Shown piece after piece: positions 11,950 through 26,310 of a stretch of 64,000 nt of DNA (position 1 is its first letter; each line of letters opens with the position of its first letter). The DNA comes from Heterostelium album PN500 (taxonomy: Eukaryota > Evosea > Eumycetozoa > Acytosteliales > Acytosteliaceae): positions 930,001 through 994,000 of the forward strand of contig NW_008805065.1 of NCBI RefSeq assembly GCF_000004825.1. Reading direction: 5' to 3'. A model generated the notes under the pieces. It made no database searches. It was not told the origin of the DNA and saw only the letters and a program-made list of their open reading frames with translations. The position numbers were made by a program, and so were the translations under genes.

Positions 11950-13455
11950 TTACAAAACCATACTATTTAACTCTTCATTCTTTAATAGTACTCTTTCTTC
12001 TTCTTTAATATGTAAAATATCGTCGTCGGATCTAATCAATGGTAAAATGAATGATTCCCTATAAATTAGATTAATAATTTTTAAAAATGTTAGTAATTTG
12101 CTCTGATCAATGCTTTTTTTTTTGATAATATTTACTTTGTATCTTCAATAATATCGGATGCACTTGTAACAGTAAAGAAGTTTTTGATAACTGGAATGAT
12201 CGAACTTGCAGGATTGTTGAAGAATGTCTTGGTTTGAGAGTTGTAGAGGAATGGTTGTTTGTTTGGATCTCTAAACTCTTTGTAAGAGAAGAAAAAGTGA
12301 TGCAACACTGCAATGATCAACATTTCAACACATGTAATAAAGTCTTGAAGTGCTGATGAGATGTTGTCCACTGTCCAATCACCGACCGGTGTGATCACAT
12401 CGATATATGTCAAGAATGAAATGATGATACCTTGCCAGAATGCAAAGAAAATAACTGCTTTGATACACATGAATTTACCAAATGGTTTGAATGGTTTCAA
12501 TTCCTCTCTCATTGCTTGATAATATAATACCAAGAAATAAAGACTCAGCTAAATTTACAAGTAAATTAATTAATTCAATTGAAACTTATTTAATAATAAG
12601 TATAATAACTTACTGTTACACTTATATTCTCGAAAATGGTTAACCAGAAATAACCTTTGGTAGGAACGAATTGACCTTCTCCATAATTGTGTGTTGCTTG
12701 TAAAACAATAGAAATAAGTGCAATGATTGGTTTTACAAAAACAAATTGTAGTACAAATCGCTTGCAAGTCTTTAAAAATGATCTATAATAATCAATTAAG
12801 TATATTTAAAGTAAAGTTAATTAGTTTGTTTGTCAAATTGCTGATTTTGTTTTGTTTTGTATGTTTAATGTTACCTTCCAAGTCTAATCTTTGGTAAACA
12901 ATATCCAAGTGGGAATGGATGAGCAAGTGGTTCTTTGGTGTGTAATAACTCTATTACATCGAAATCTCTCTCTACATAGGCTACAATCAAACAAAAGAAG
13001 CAATATAATACGTAACCTTCATATCTATTATATAAAAAAAAACAAAAGTAATATATATAAGTATCGAACAGTTCTAAAGTATATCGTGATTTTTGTTTGT
13101 TTATAATCTTACACATCTCTAATCAAATCAAAATATAAACTTAAATCTACAAATCTAAGTGATAACCAACTGTCCACTGCATAAACCTATTATCATTTAA
13201 ACAAAACACTGTTAAAATCTCTAACAAATTTGCAAACAATCAAAATCTATCATGATGATTTGCAGTGTGATTGATACTTACAGGAACCATAATCAAAATT
13301 CTAATAATATATTTCTGTAGATCTCCACATGTATAATTTCTAAGATGTTTATATATAAGATAAAACGACAGGAATGTCGCGAGCAATGAGCAAGTTCCTG
13401 CAACGGCCCATATTGTACTTTCGATTCGGGTCAATGTTTTAATATTTAGAATCAT
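11950..13455 (-). CDS. TMEM184 / DUF300 family multi-pass membrane protein
   Basis: Six exons (13455-13282, 13186-13113, 13024-12875, 12782-12614, 12548-12136, 12058-11950) join in phase to 362 residues. Family landmarks are the MVPVYAVDSWLSL segment after the second membrane helix, the IRDVYEGYVLYCFF helix, PLGYCLPKIRLG, the CKRFVLQFVFVKPIIALI helix, and NISVTLSLYFLVLYYQAMREEL followed by the PFGKFMCIKAVIFFAFWQG helix. About seven membrane helices are visible, followed by a short charged cytoplasmic tail. The family is related to the organic solute transporter alpha chain and is thought to act in membrane transport, but its substrate is not established. The last exon, too short for simple ORF scans, supplies the final 36 residues (ESFILPLIRSDDD to MVL). 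The 3' end faces the convergent phosphatase gene with only 196 bases between the stops. Confidence 0.9.
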
Positions 13456-14657
13456 AATAATAATAATAATGATATGATAATGATAGTAGTAACAATAATA
13501 TTAGTATTTCTATTCTCTATATATGTATATCTATTGCATCAAAGATGAAGTTGATTGAATGTTGTTTGTTGATCAACAATAATAATAAAAAAAAGTATAA
13601 AGTAAAAGGTGAAGTTTAAAACTTACATAAATGCTTTGGGATAATGTACCATGTTTTAAAATGTATACAGTACTGTTTGATAAACGGAGAGAATATAAAT
13701 GTGGTTTGTTTGATTGGTATGATGTGTGTTGGTTGTGTTGGTTGTTGTTGTTTAAATTATTATTTATAAAGATAGGATTGTTATCTCGAGAGAACCAGCA
13801 TCAACAACATCACCAAAAACAAATTTGTTGAATTGAAAAAGTATATATTTAAACTGAATGAATTGAGTGAAAAAAACACTACACTACTCTAATTGCTTTA
13901 TTCTTGTTGTTTGAATTTTAAAAAAAAAAACACACAACACACAAAAAATGTTACTAAAATATTTATTAAATGTGTGGTGTAAATAATTATAAGTGTTGTT
14001 TTTATAACTATTGTCAGATTATGTTTTTTTAATATTTGATTACTTTTGGTTTTAAAATTAAAGAAAATTTTTAAGGAGGGATGGTTGAACAATCTTTTGA
14101 CTATTCAATTTTTAGCTAATCAGGTCCAACTATTTTTAATCACACAGGGCTCAAAACAAAAAAATAGAAAAATCAACGATCTTTGATATCACCACAGATC
14201 TTGGGTAACCAAGAGTTGAAAAAATAAATAAATAAATAAATAAAAATAAATAAAAATAAATAAAAATTAATAAATCAAAAGAAAAGATTTCTGATTTTTA
14301 ATATATGTTACTTCAATAGATTTCATCACTTCATTCAAATTGCTCTAAAATGAATTACGACCTCTTTAATTGTTTATAAAGACAAAAGTCGAAAGATACC
14401 ACCTACCTTTTATTTTAAATTGATCTTAAAAGAAAGAGATTCATTTGCTGAAACTATGTTATTACCCAAATGGGTAATAATATTTGATTACTTTATACAC
14501 TACACAATTCTTTCTATTTATAGTATTACAAATAGAAGAGAGATATGTGAGTGAAATATATACCTATTTTATTTATATTTTATATTTTATATTTTTATTT
14601 AAAAACACAGTTATTTCTCTATTATTATAATTTAACTAAAAGGTGTGTTTGATCTAT
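13456..14657. other. Intergenic region of 1.2 kb
   Basis: No convincing ORF. It contains ATAA and AAATA tetra/pentamer runs at about 14224-14275 and a perfect inverted repeat at 14459-14480, described separately. The rest looks like ordinary promoter and spacer sequence for the leftward gene at 13455. Confidence 0.6.
14459..14480. repeat. Perfect 10-base inverted repeat
   Basis: TTATTACCCA at 14459-14468 is followed by AA and its exact reverse complement at 14471-14480. GC pairs at the tip make it stand out from the AT-rich background. It could be a dyad protein-binding site or a small hairpin. Its function is unknown. Confidence 0.6.
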
Positions 14658-15385
14658 TTAATCCTTTTGTTGCTTCTTGGCCCTGATTAATAATAAAAAA
14701 TAGTATATATATTAGTATTATGATATTTAAAAGATCAAGAAACAATAAAGGTTGTGTGATACTATACTTTTGGTGGTTAATGGCGGCGAATGGGATGTAA
14801 GCGAAAAGGATGCAACCAGCAATCTTGGTGACGAATGAAATATTCTTTTGGAGACCTACTGGAATTCCGTACTCTGGACCCTAGTATATATTATTAGAAA
14901 TATGAAATATATGTTATTAGTGAATCATTCTTTGAGTTTCTGTGAGAACAATCAACAAAATCACAATCTGTATCAATCAACTCTCCCTCTGTGTGTCCTA
15001 TTTCTTCTTCTTTTTTTTTTTGTATTCTATCTTTAAGTGATGTTTGATCATCTGCAACGATAATAATCTAATCTATCTATTCTTTCTACTTTCTAAATCT
15101 AAAATATCTGTCCGTATTCATAAATTCTGTATGATTTAAGAACACTTTTTAATATTATTTTTATGTTATGATTATTATAATATTTAGATGATGATTAATC
15201 ATTAAGCTGTTATTTGATCGATTTAGAGTTGACTGATGATATTGATTGATTGATGGTTGATTGCTTTGCATTTGTAAATGATCACCTACATCATGACCAT
15301 GACCATGACCGTCACCACCTCTCAAGAATTGTCTGTTTCTTGGTTGGATGATAGTTCTTCTGGCAGCGTTAATTAAAGCGTTCAT
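14658..15385 (-). CDS. Small single-span, probably mitochondrial, membrane protein
   Basis: Three exons (15385-15290, 14880-14768, 14682-14658) join in phase to 77 residues. The N-terminus (MNALINAARRTIIQPRNRQF) is basic and lacks acidic residues, as in a mitochondrial presequence. It is followed by a Gly/His run (GDGHGHGHD), a short GPEYGIPVGLQ segment, one membrane helix (VTKIAGCILFAYIPFAAI), and a basic tail NHQKAKKQQKD. Size and layout fit an accessory subunit of a respiratory complex. Several complex I beta-subcomplex subunits have a similar His-rich N-terminus, but I cannot assign it to one. The donor of intron 1 is GTAGGT, less usual than the GTAAGT or GTATGT used nearby. It was chosen because it alone keeps the membrane helix in frame. 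The exon model is moderately secure; the localisation is inference. Confidence 0.7.
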
Positions 15386-15832
15386 TCTAATATTATTTAT
15401 TTGGTTAAATTACTGATTGATCAACAAAAAATTCGTATAGTGTGTGAAACAATGAAAAAAAAAAAATTGAATTTTTTTTATTTTTATTTTATTTTTTCTT
15501 TTTTTTTTAAATTTTTTTTTTGATTCGGATGTTCAGGATCTCTGTTTCAATAATATTATGATGGACCAAGACAAAGTATCTTTTTGAGATGAAGATTTAC
15601 ATTAAACAAAGTTATAATGATAGACAACACTAGACAAGTCACTATCAATTTGATTTTACTGTTTCTAAATTAATTTTAAAGTTTTCCAAAAAATAAATTA
15701 AAGTATTAACAAAACACAACAAAAGTATTTGTACAAATAAGAAAAGGATTTACCTATTATCGTTAGTTTATTTAGTTTGGAAAAAAATGAGGGTGGGGTT
15801 TTTTTTATTTCTTTTTTTTTTTTTTTTTTTGA
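15386..15832. other. AT-rich intergenic spacer
   Basis: Promoter region of the small membrane protein gene and 3' flank of the vinculin-type gene. Long T and A homopolymers occur at 15460-15520 and 15800-15830. No gene is seen. Confidence 0.6.
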
Positions 15833-18337
15833 TTATTTCTTCAACTTTAAGGAAGCTGCTTCTGCTGACTTTATAATATTGATAACAGCAGATGATAAAC
15901 CTTTAGCACAAGTGACTAATTGCTCTTCAGAGGTGGAGTCGTCGTCGGATGCTGCTTTGACAGCACAAAGAATCTTGAGTTGTGTTGAGAAATTGCTACC
16001 GCAGTCGAGGTAGGTGAAAACTGCTTGTTTCAAACGTGGATCGATACAGGCGTCAGCGATACCCTTGGCGTTGAGTTGTACGGCCTTGATCGAATCAGCA
16101 ATCTTTCTGGCTGCCTGAATCATACCCTTGACATCACCCTTGGCGGCATATGATGAGAGCAATGCCATTTGTGCAGCGATATCGTCACCGAACGACACCA
16201 GCTTTCCGAGTGGTGTGTCGTCTCTGACCTTCTTCTCGAGGGCATTGGCGACCTCTTCGGCGGCGACATAGACAGCCTTGTTGACAGGACCTTCGATCTT
16301 GAACTTTGGAGCTGGTTTGATTTCGACTGGAGCTGGCTTTGGTTGTTCAACCTTGGCCATTGACATCTCACGGTTCAAACGTTGCATCTTCAATTCTTCA
16401 GAGGTTGGTTGTGTGGCGACTGCCAAATTGGTGCTGGCGTCCTTGACTTCGCCAATCAGCTTGTCGAGACGTGCACGAGCAGCTTTGTTTGTTGGATCGG
16501 CCAATACATCCTTGATTGCTTCCAAGAGTTGTGGAGTCAGTTGTTTCAAACGATCGACGGCATCTTGAATCTGTTTCTTGTGGACTGGATCGCTGATCGA
16601 TGCAGCGTATGCCTCTGCTTCTTCGATTTGTTTCTTGATGTCCGCTGCAATGTCTTTGGCGTGTTGAACACCCTTGTATTGCATGTCTGGTCCACCTGCA
16701 TCGATACACTTGGTGAGTGAATCGAGGTCGTTGTGCAACTTGGTGTTGAGAGCGGCAACCACTTCGTATGGCTGTGAGATCTGTGAGATGGCACTCTTGG
16801 CTTCCTTGACCAACTGGTTGAGTTGACGCTTGGCTTCTTCGTCTCTTGGATTTCTAATGCATTTGTGAGCGGCTTCCAAGATCTTTGGTTTCAAAGCGAT
16901 GAGTTTCTCGATTGCCTTTTGTACTTGGTGACGCAGCGATGGATCCTGGATCGAGTCCAACAGCGCGGTTGCCATCTCGATGTGACGATCGATCGACGAA
17001 CCCAAATTATTGGTGATTGCTTCGGCACGCTTGATATCGCCACGATTGATGGCATCTTCGAGCGACTCAATCTCACGAGTCAAAGATGCTCCGCTTGCAG
17101 CAACGATTTCGCTTGGTGTGGAGATGACAGCGGATGCCAAGTTCTCCGATGCCTTTTGGGTGGAGTAGATCAAGTTGTCCAAATGTTGTTTGGCTTTCAT
17201 GTCGTTCGGATTCTCGAGAACCGGTTTCATGGCTGCGATCAACTGTGGAGTTAGCTTCTTGAGCTCCTCGATGTTCTTCAAGATCATCTTCTTCTTGATT
17301 GGATCCTCACAACGATTGGCGACAACAATGGCGTTGGAGATCTGTAGATTGGCGGCATTGACAATTTCACGTGCAGCGGCAGGACCGTTTCCAGCTTCGA
17401 TCTGTTTGGGTAGCGCATGGAGATAGTCGACCAACTGAGCCGAGGCATTGGTGACTTCATCCTCTGCGATGGTTCTGACTGGTTGCCACTTGAATGCCAA
17501 GTCAACAAACTTGGTGTTGGAAGCAAAGATTTGCTTGATGGTGTAGATCATATCGTCGATGGCACCCAACAGCTTCTGACTGGTGTCGGCACGACGCGCG
17601 CGTGCATTGTGGTCGCCAGTGTTTTGACACACATTTCTGGCGGCCTGTTGATGTTGGTGACTCAGAGACGACACACTTGCCGAGAGTTCCTCAAGACGCT
17701 GACGGAATTCTGGATTGTTGGAACCCTCGGAACGACGCTGTGAACGCTTGACCAACTCGTCTTCGAGCTGGGCAACATCACTGACCATCACATTCAACTG
17801 GTTCAAATTCTCAATCTCGTCGATACGCTTGACACCCTCTGCCACCTTCTTGGCGATGCCTACCAACACCTTGATATTCGATTGCTCCTCGATCAACACC
17901 AGCAGCACTACTTTCTGAAGAATCATCTTTGCCGATTTGATTGCATCCTTCTGTGGAACACGATTCCATGGATCATCACGTGCTCGCACCGCATCGGAAT
18001 GCAATTGGTTGGCGGCATTCTTCAACTGACGAGCAGTGTCATTCAAGATTGGTTTGAATTCTTCATCGATTAATCCCAATGTTTCCTCAGCAGCTTCACT
18101 CATACCAACCACTGCTTGTTGAATAAGTTCAACACCTGGTACCATATCCTATAATTTTAAGAAAAAATAGTTGGATATTAATTTTTTTTTTTGCTTTTAT
18201 TTTTTCATGGACAATCCAGAAGAATATAAATAATTTTTTCTACATACACCAAATAAGGTATTCTTTTCTTCTGACTCTGTGATTGCAACTACCAACGATG
18301 ACACAGCATCGGCAATCATTTCTAATACTTCATCCAT
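15833..18337 (-). CDS. Alpha-catenin/vinculin-superfamily actin-linking protein
   Basis: Two exons, 18337-18248 and 18148-15833, give 801 residues. The first exon (MDEVLEMIADAVSSLVVAI) joins MVPGVELIQQAVVGM in phase. Residues 40-300 resemble the helical N-terminal domain of alpha-catenin and vinculin. This includes the DDPWNRVPQKDAIKSAKMIL segment, equivalent to the conserved stretch where accessory proteins bind. Three central repeats of about 125 residues each carry a DP...K..L..LTPQLIAA core followed by NP.D..AK..LD.LI. Examples are IAAMKPVLENPNDMKAKQHL, LEAAHKCIRNPRDEEAKRQL and LEAIKDVLADPTNKAARARL. A Pro-rich neck (PKPAPVEIKPAPKF) precedes a C-terminal helical bundle, where family members bind F-actin. 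The likely role is to link the actin cortex to adhesion sites. Codon use is GC-rich, as in well-expressed genes here. Confidence 0.88.
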
Positions 18338-19846
18338 TTTATATGAGTTTTGTTTTTAATAAATATGTGAAATTGTTCAATAAATAAATTTTCTATCTAT
18401 AGGATTGATTGATTGATTTAAAAATAAAATGAATGATTATATGTTAGTACATTTAAAAATTACTATAACAAATATAAAATGATATTATTATTATTATTGC
18501 TGTTGTTGTTCCAAAATAATAAATTATTTTTATTCCAATCGAACCCAAATCCAACTTTAGTAGTGGTTGTGATCAAGAATATTTAATTTAATTTTATAAC
18601 TTCAAAAGAGGGGAGTGTGCGTGTTTATTTATTGAATGTTTTTTATTTATTAAATTTATACATTACCTTATGATGGTGATGATGTTGTTGTTTATAAATA
18701 TAATTTTGGATTGGCTTTTTTAATTACAACACTTTGCAGGTCAAATTTAAATTTATATGTGTTTCAGGTGGGGTGTGTATTTGGGTGGGTGTATTTAAAA
18801 ATATATGTGTGTGTGGTAAATAAATAAATAATGTGTTAATGTGTTGAGTTACTATTGCTTTGTTTTTCTTTATTTAAAAATACAATAAGTAAGTATTGAT
18901 ATGATTATAATCGAGATTTAAATTTAAACAATTTAATCTCTAATAAATAAATAAATAAATAAATAATTTAATTTAATTTGTAAATATAATGTTACAAACA
19001 GAGTCTAGATTGAGTCTGATGATAATGATGTTTATAAAACAACTTTGATGTTTGAATAAATAAATAATAAATAAAAAGCTTTTTTTTTTATTTGTTAAAA
19101 ATAGTTGTTAATTGAATTTGGATGTTGGCAACTTTTGGAGAAAAGAAATTTGTCAAACCAAAAACAATAAAAAAATAAAATTATATTTATTTTTCAAACA
19201 ACTTGATTACCATACGGTCAGGACCTACCTGACTGATGTTTAAGCCAAGTGATTGGCTAAGCGCACGTCAAACAAATCCATTTCAAAAATAACACACAGA
19301 CAATGCCACAATTCATGAAAACCATAAAAACTGCAAAAATTCAAAAGCCATCTCCATATGGCTTGATTTTCTTATTTTTTTTTTATTTTTCTTTTTTTTT
19401 AACTTTTTTTTTGTTAAAAAATATATGGGTTGATTTGTAAAACAAACATCTTTTCACAAAATTTTTTAAAATTCAATTAACATAATCCAAATTATTTGAA
19501 AATGCATTGCAAAAGTTTTTTTATGTTCTCTTTTTATTGGGAACTTTTTTTGTTTTTTTTATTTTATTTTTGGTAGTGGTATTGGTGATGTCAATCAAAG
19601 TTAAAAGATTTGATTGGAGTGTTTTGATCAAAACAATTTTAACAATCTTGTTTGTTGTTTTAAATTTAAACTATTCAATGAAAAGTACCTTCAAAAGATG
19701 ATTTATTAAATTTGATAAATTCTAAATAAGTTTAGTCAAAAGAAAGTGGAAGTTCGTTCGTTCATTCACATGTAATTCTTATCGGCTGATATCAATATCG
19801 TTAAAATCAAGATGATTATTATTTATATTTTGAGTGGTTTGATTTA
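18338..19846. other. Intergenic region of 1.5 kb
   Basis: Upstream of the vinculin-type gene and downstream of the dehydratase gene. It contains TAAA tetramer runs (18940-18965), poly-T blocks, and a GC-rich island with two hairpins at 19211-19270, described separately. The open frame at 19507-19701 is low-complexity hydrophobic and is not supported. Confidence 0.6.
19211..19270. ncRNA. Possible small structured RNA: two adjacent hairpins
   Basis: In an otherwise 15-20% GC spacer, about 60 bases are GC-rich. They can fold into GGTCAGG (19216-19222) with CCTGACT (19228-19234) around loop ACCTA, with one G-T pair, and AGCCAA (19243-19248) with TTGGCT (19253-19258) around loop GTGA. No tRNA-type arm, snoRNA box pair or known dictyostelid small-RNA motif was recognised. 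Either strand could be transcribed. Confidence 0.3.
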
Positions 19847-20953
19847 TTATAATGGCAACCATTCCAAGAGTTGTGGGGTGAAATAAGTGATAAAGATATC
19901 GCAACCTGCTCGTTTGAGACAGAGGAGTGACTCCATTACACCAGTTTTCAAGTCGAATGCACCGGCCTGTGCAGAGTGATAGAGCATAGCGAATTCACCA
20001 CTCACTTGGTAGCAACACATAGGCAAGTTGATTGCATTCTTCACTTCTCTGATGATGTCCATGTAGGGACCGGCTGGCTTCACCATGAGGAAGTCGGCAC
20101 CCTCGTCGGCGTCACGCTGAGCGGCGCGAACAGCCAATGAGCGCGATGGTGGTGGCAACTGGTACGCCGAACGATCACCGTATTTCGCGCCAGACGAAGC
20201 GGCGTCTCTAAACGGACCGTAGAAAGCCGATGCAAACTTGGAGGAGTATGCCATCACCGCCACCTTTGAGCCGTAGCCAGCGGCAAACAACTGCTTCTTG
20301 ATCTCACCGATTCGACAATCCATCATGTCGGACGGCGCAATGATATCGGCACCGGCCATAGCAAACTCGACAGAGAGTTGAGCGAGTCGTTCGATCGAAG
20401 GTTGATTGTTGATCGATCCGTCGTCGTGAGTGATTCCGCAGTGACCGTGCGACGTGTATGCACACAGACAAACATCGCAGGCAATAACCAACTCTGGGAT
20501 TTGTTTCTTTAGCAATCTCAGTGCTTTGATCACCGGTGAATTATCACGATCCGTTGCCAACGAACCAGTCAAGTCTTTCGATGCATTGTTCAACAAAACA
20601 CCAAACAAAATGATTGTCTTCAAACCTTTTTTAACGAGTGGTTCCAAGAATTCAGTTAGAACAGAGTCAACTGAGAATTGATAATTACCAGGTAATGCTA
20701 AATAAATTCAATTTCATTCATCATATAGTAATGTTAGTTTCAACCTTCTTCTTCTACTTCTTCTTCTTTTTTTTGTAAATAGATATATATATTTACATTT
20801 AATTTCATTCTTTGTATTAACTTGATCTGTAACGAAAATTGGATAAATAAGTTGTGATTTCAAGATTGTAGAATCACCTTGCCATGATCTAGTGATAGGA
20901 TTAGCATATCCACTGTGTAAATAATGCTTAAAAGGATATTCGTTGTTGTTCAT
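19847..20953 (-). CDS. alad: Delta-aminolevulinic acid dehydratase (porphobilinogen synthase)
   Basis: Two exons, 20953-20797 and 20697-19847, join in phase to 335 residues, the usual family length. The enzyme condenses two 5-aminolevulinate molecules to porphobilinogen in cytosolic haem synthesis. The zinc-binding cluster is intact (CDVCLCAYTSHGHCG, three Cys). Both active-site lysines sit in their expected contexts (VMAYSSKFASAFYGPFRDA and DFLMVKPAGPYMDI). Also present are DIIAPSDMMDCR and the SGEFAMLYHSAQAGAFD segment. The N-terminus (HYLHSGYANPITRSWQ) matches the arm that controls octamer assembly in other eukaryotes. No targeting peptide is seen. The identification is very secure. Confidence 0.96.
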
Positions 20954-21162
20954 TTTGCAAACTAACTTTGAAATTTCTGTTTTTTTTAATTTAAAAAAAT
21001 CTTTTTGCTACTTTCCAAAAGTCGAAAAGAATTAGAATTAAAAAAATAATTGATTTTAACAAATCTTGATTGTCATTTATAAAAGGAAAAATGTAGTGAT
21101 AGTGATGATTTTGTTTATCTTTGTTAACATTCATATAAATATATATATAAAAAGATGTTAAA

Positions 21163-22983
21163 TTACAACATCTTTTGTATTCTTTTATTGTTATTGTGTA
21201 ATCTTTCGTTTGCATGGTCGACACGATCAGTGACACGATCAAGTTGGTTAGATTGACGGTCTGCCTCGTTACCGATCGTCTTGGCAATGCCATGAATGTC
21301 ACCGAGCAGTGCACTGATTTCATCGAGATCTTTGTCTTGCTCCATCAAGTCTTTCTTGATTTCCTCGGGTGCGTTCTTGATGACGTTCGATACACCGAGT
21401 GTCGAGGTTCGTCCAAACATTGGACCTTGTGTTTGTCTGCCAACGGTCGGTGTGAATCTTATGGTTGGATTGCCATAGGCAAACTCCTTGGTGCCCGGTT
21501 CGAAAATGACTTTGGCAGACTTTCCAATCTTACCGTTCGATCGCAGCACAAACTCATTTACAATATTCTGAATGTACGACGAACACAAACGGAATCTGGA
21601 CTTATTCAAAAATCTGAAATCCAAATGGAAATGTCTGGCTCTAACAACCATAAACTCAACTTGGTCGTAAGAGTAGGTTCCGGTTGGTGTTGGTTTCTTA
21701 TTACCATCTAAAATAACAAATTTATCGGCTTGGAACGAAATATATCCTGGTTGTACTGTGGTTTAAAAGTTATAATATAAATATTAGCTGTTAGTAGTTG
21801 ACAATTTAATTGTTAACTATAGTAAAAGTATTACTACTACTACTACTACTACACATACACATATCGTTTTGTAATTTCTCTAAAATATCAATGTCGGTAG
21901 TTGGTTCTTCTCTTTGTCTCACTTTGAGGGAGCGATCCATTGGTCTGTGTGGATCACGATCCGGTGACTTGTCTTTGGAAAATGAGTTGGCGAGTTGACC
22001 ACCGAACGACTCGATACCTTTGAGTAGTTTCTCACCCTTGTCGAGATTGTTGTGTATGTTTTCGACGTTGTTTTCGATTTGATCGATCATCTCTGCCTGA
22101 TATTGTAGTTCGTTCATTGTTGCGATACCAGTCTCTCTTGTTTCATGTGCGATTCTGAGAGCTTGTTTTGTGCTCTCTGTATCGACCTTTGTGAACTGAC
22201 GTTGCTGTTGTTGTTGCTCTTGTCCTTGACCTTGTCCATATCTACCACTACCATTACCATTACCATAACTTCCACTTCCACCATTGGATCCACGATCTCC
22301 AAATAGACTATTACTGCTTCCACCGTTACCACCGACAGTAACAGAACCATACTTTCCACTTCCACTGTCTCTATTGAATCCACCATTACCACCATTACCA
22401 CCATTTCCACCATTTCCACCATTTCCACCATTACCACCACTTCCACTACCACTCATCTGTTGTTTAAACTGTCTCATATCTTCATCTTCCACTGCATTTG
22501 GATCGTAGAATAAAGGAGGATTCTTCCAAAGATGATGAATAAGATTGAATGTTTCGTCTCTATGCATAAATGAACCAAATGAAACCTATAGTTTAGTTTT
22601 ATGTTAATAACTAATAACTAACAAACCAATTCAAGAGAATAACAATGTTATGCTAAGTATGTTAATATTACATTTTGAGCAGAAGTATTGAATGTAATTG
22701 CATTGCTAAAGAATATAGTACTGTCTTTCTTCATATCGATGATCTTTCTGAATGAGATTGATTCGGTTGATTCACCGAGCATCGGAATGAACGATATAAA
22801 GTTGGCAGTGATATAGAGTTTGCCTGGTACCAATAGTGTTCTCTTTAGTGAACAAGAATAATCTTGAATCACATTCTCTGTATCTGGATAGTTGAATGTT
22901 CTTCTAACTAAATCTGATTTAACTTTCAATGCACTTGCTTTATCATCCGGTGATGCCTTTAAATTTAATAATATAATTGTCAT
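21163..22983 (-). CDS. SNAP-47-like SNARE: GRAM/PH domain, Qb motif, PH-like segment, Qc motif
   Basis: Three exons (22983-22672, 22585-21859, 21755-21163) join in phase to 543 residues. Residues 30-130 form a GRAM-type lipid-binding domain (LLVPGKLYITANFISFIPML, then NAITFNTSAQNVSFGSF). A Gly/Asn-rich linker with repeated GGNGG follows. A Qb-type SNARE helix lies at about 220-285 (ALRIAHETRETGIATMNELQ, with heptads). A second half-GRAM or PH-like segment begins LQPGYISFQADKFVILDG. A Qc-type SNARE helix (LDEISALLGDIHGIAKTIGN) ends the protein at residue 543. There is no membrane helix and no Cys cluster for lipid attachment, as in metazoan SNAP-47. The likely role is membrane fusion with a syntaxin and an R-SNARE. 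The central layer Gln positions need an alignment to assign. Confidence 0.85.
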
Positions 22984-23771
22984 GTATTTTTATTTTAATT
23001 AATATTAATATTAATATTAACTATTTATAATAACAATAACCGTTAACTAACATATCATACCATTTTTATTAAATAAGTTATAATTAATTTAAAATATAAA
23101 TTAAATTAAAAATTAAAAACCTTTTTTTGAAATTACAAATAAGTAATTACTTTTATAAACTATTATAGTAAGTAATACAAATATTATTATTTGTTTATTT
23201 GTTTATTTAGTTTTAAAAGATAAAGAGATTTGTAAAATAAATGGTTTTTAAAAAAACAAAGATATTATTATTGTTTTTGTTGTTTGGGGGAATGGACAAT
23301 TTTTTTTTTGAATTCTTTAATTTTAAGGTGCCCAATATTGAAGACTAGTATTTCAATTCTTTAAAGAAATATTTTATGAAAATTATTTTTTTTTATTGTA
23401 GATTTTATACATCAATTGAGGTGTGGTGTTGTGCAGTGACATCATCAAATCGAACAACACAACAACTTTTAAAAAAAAAAATCATAATTTTAATTTAATA
23501 TCTTTGAATTTATTTATTTCTTTTGGTTTTAACAAATGGTGACCGGTCGTTTGTCTATTGGCAATTTTTATGAAAAAAGGGTCACTAATGAATGTGTTTG
23601 ATCGACCAATTTCAATTGAAAAGATAAGATTCAAAGTTTAGTTTCGTTTGCGGCAAATATAAAAAGTAACAGCAGCAGTAATATATTTGATTTGATTTGA
23701 TTTGATTTTAGTTGTATATATATTTTTTAATTTTTTTTTTTATTATTTTTTTTGTATTATATATTTTTTAT
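22984..23771. other. AT-rich intergenic spacer
   Basis: Lies between the start of the SNARE gene and the 3' end of HSP60. Homopolymers and a GATTT pentamer run at about 23690-23710 are seen, but no gene. Confidence 0.6.

Positions 23772-26310
<2,539 letters not shown>

Noticed and set aside
16120-17743. Many open frames antisense to the vinculin-type gene, some over 100 residues
   Set aside because: They are shadows of a GC-rich exon with strong codon bias; they lack start context, domains or their own signals.
19507-19701. Hydrophobic 64-residue frame
   Set aside because: Composed of T-rich low-complexity codons (Phe, Leu, Val) with no conserved motif; expected by chance in such DNA.
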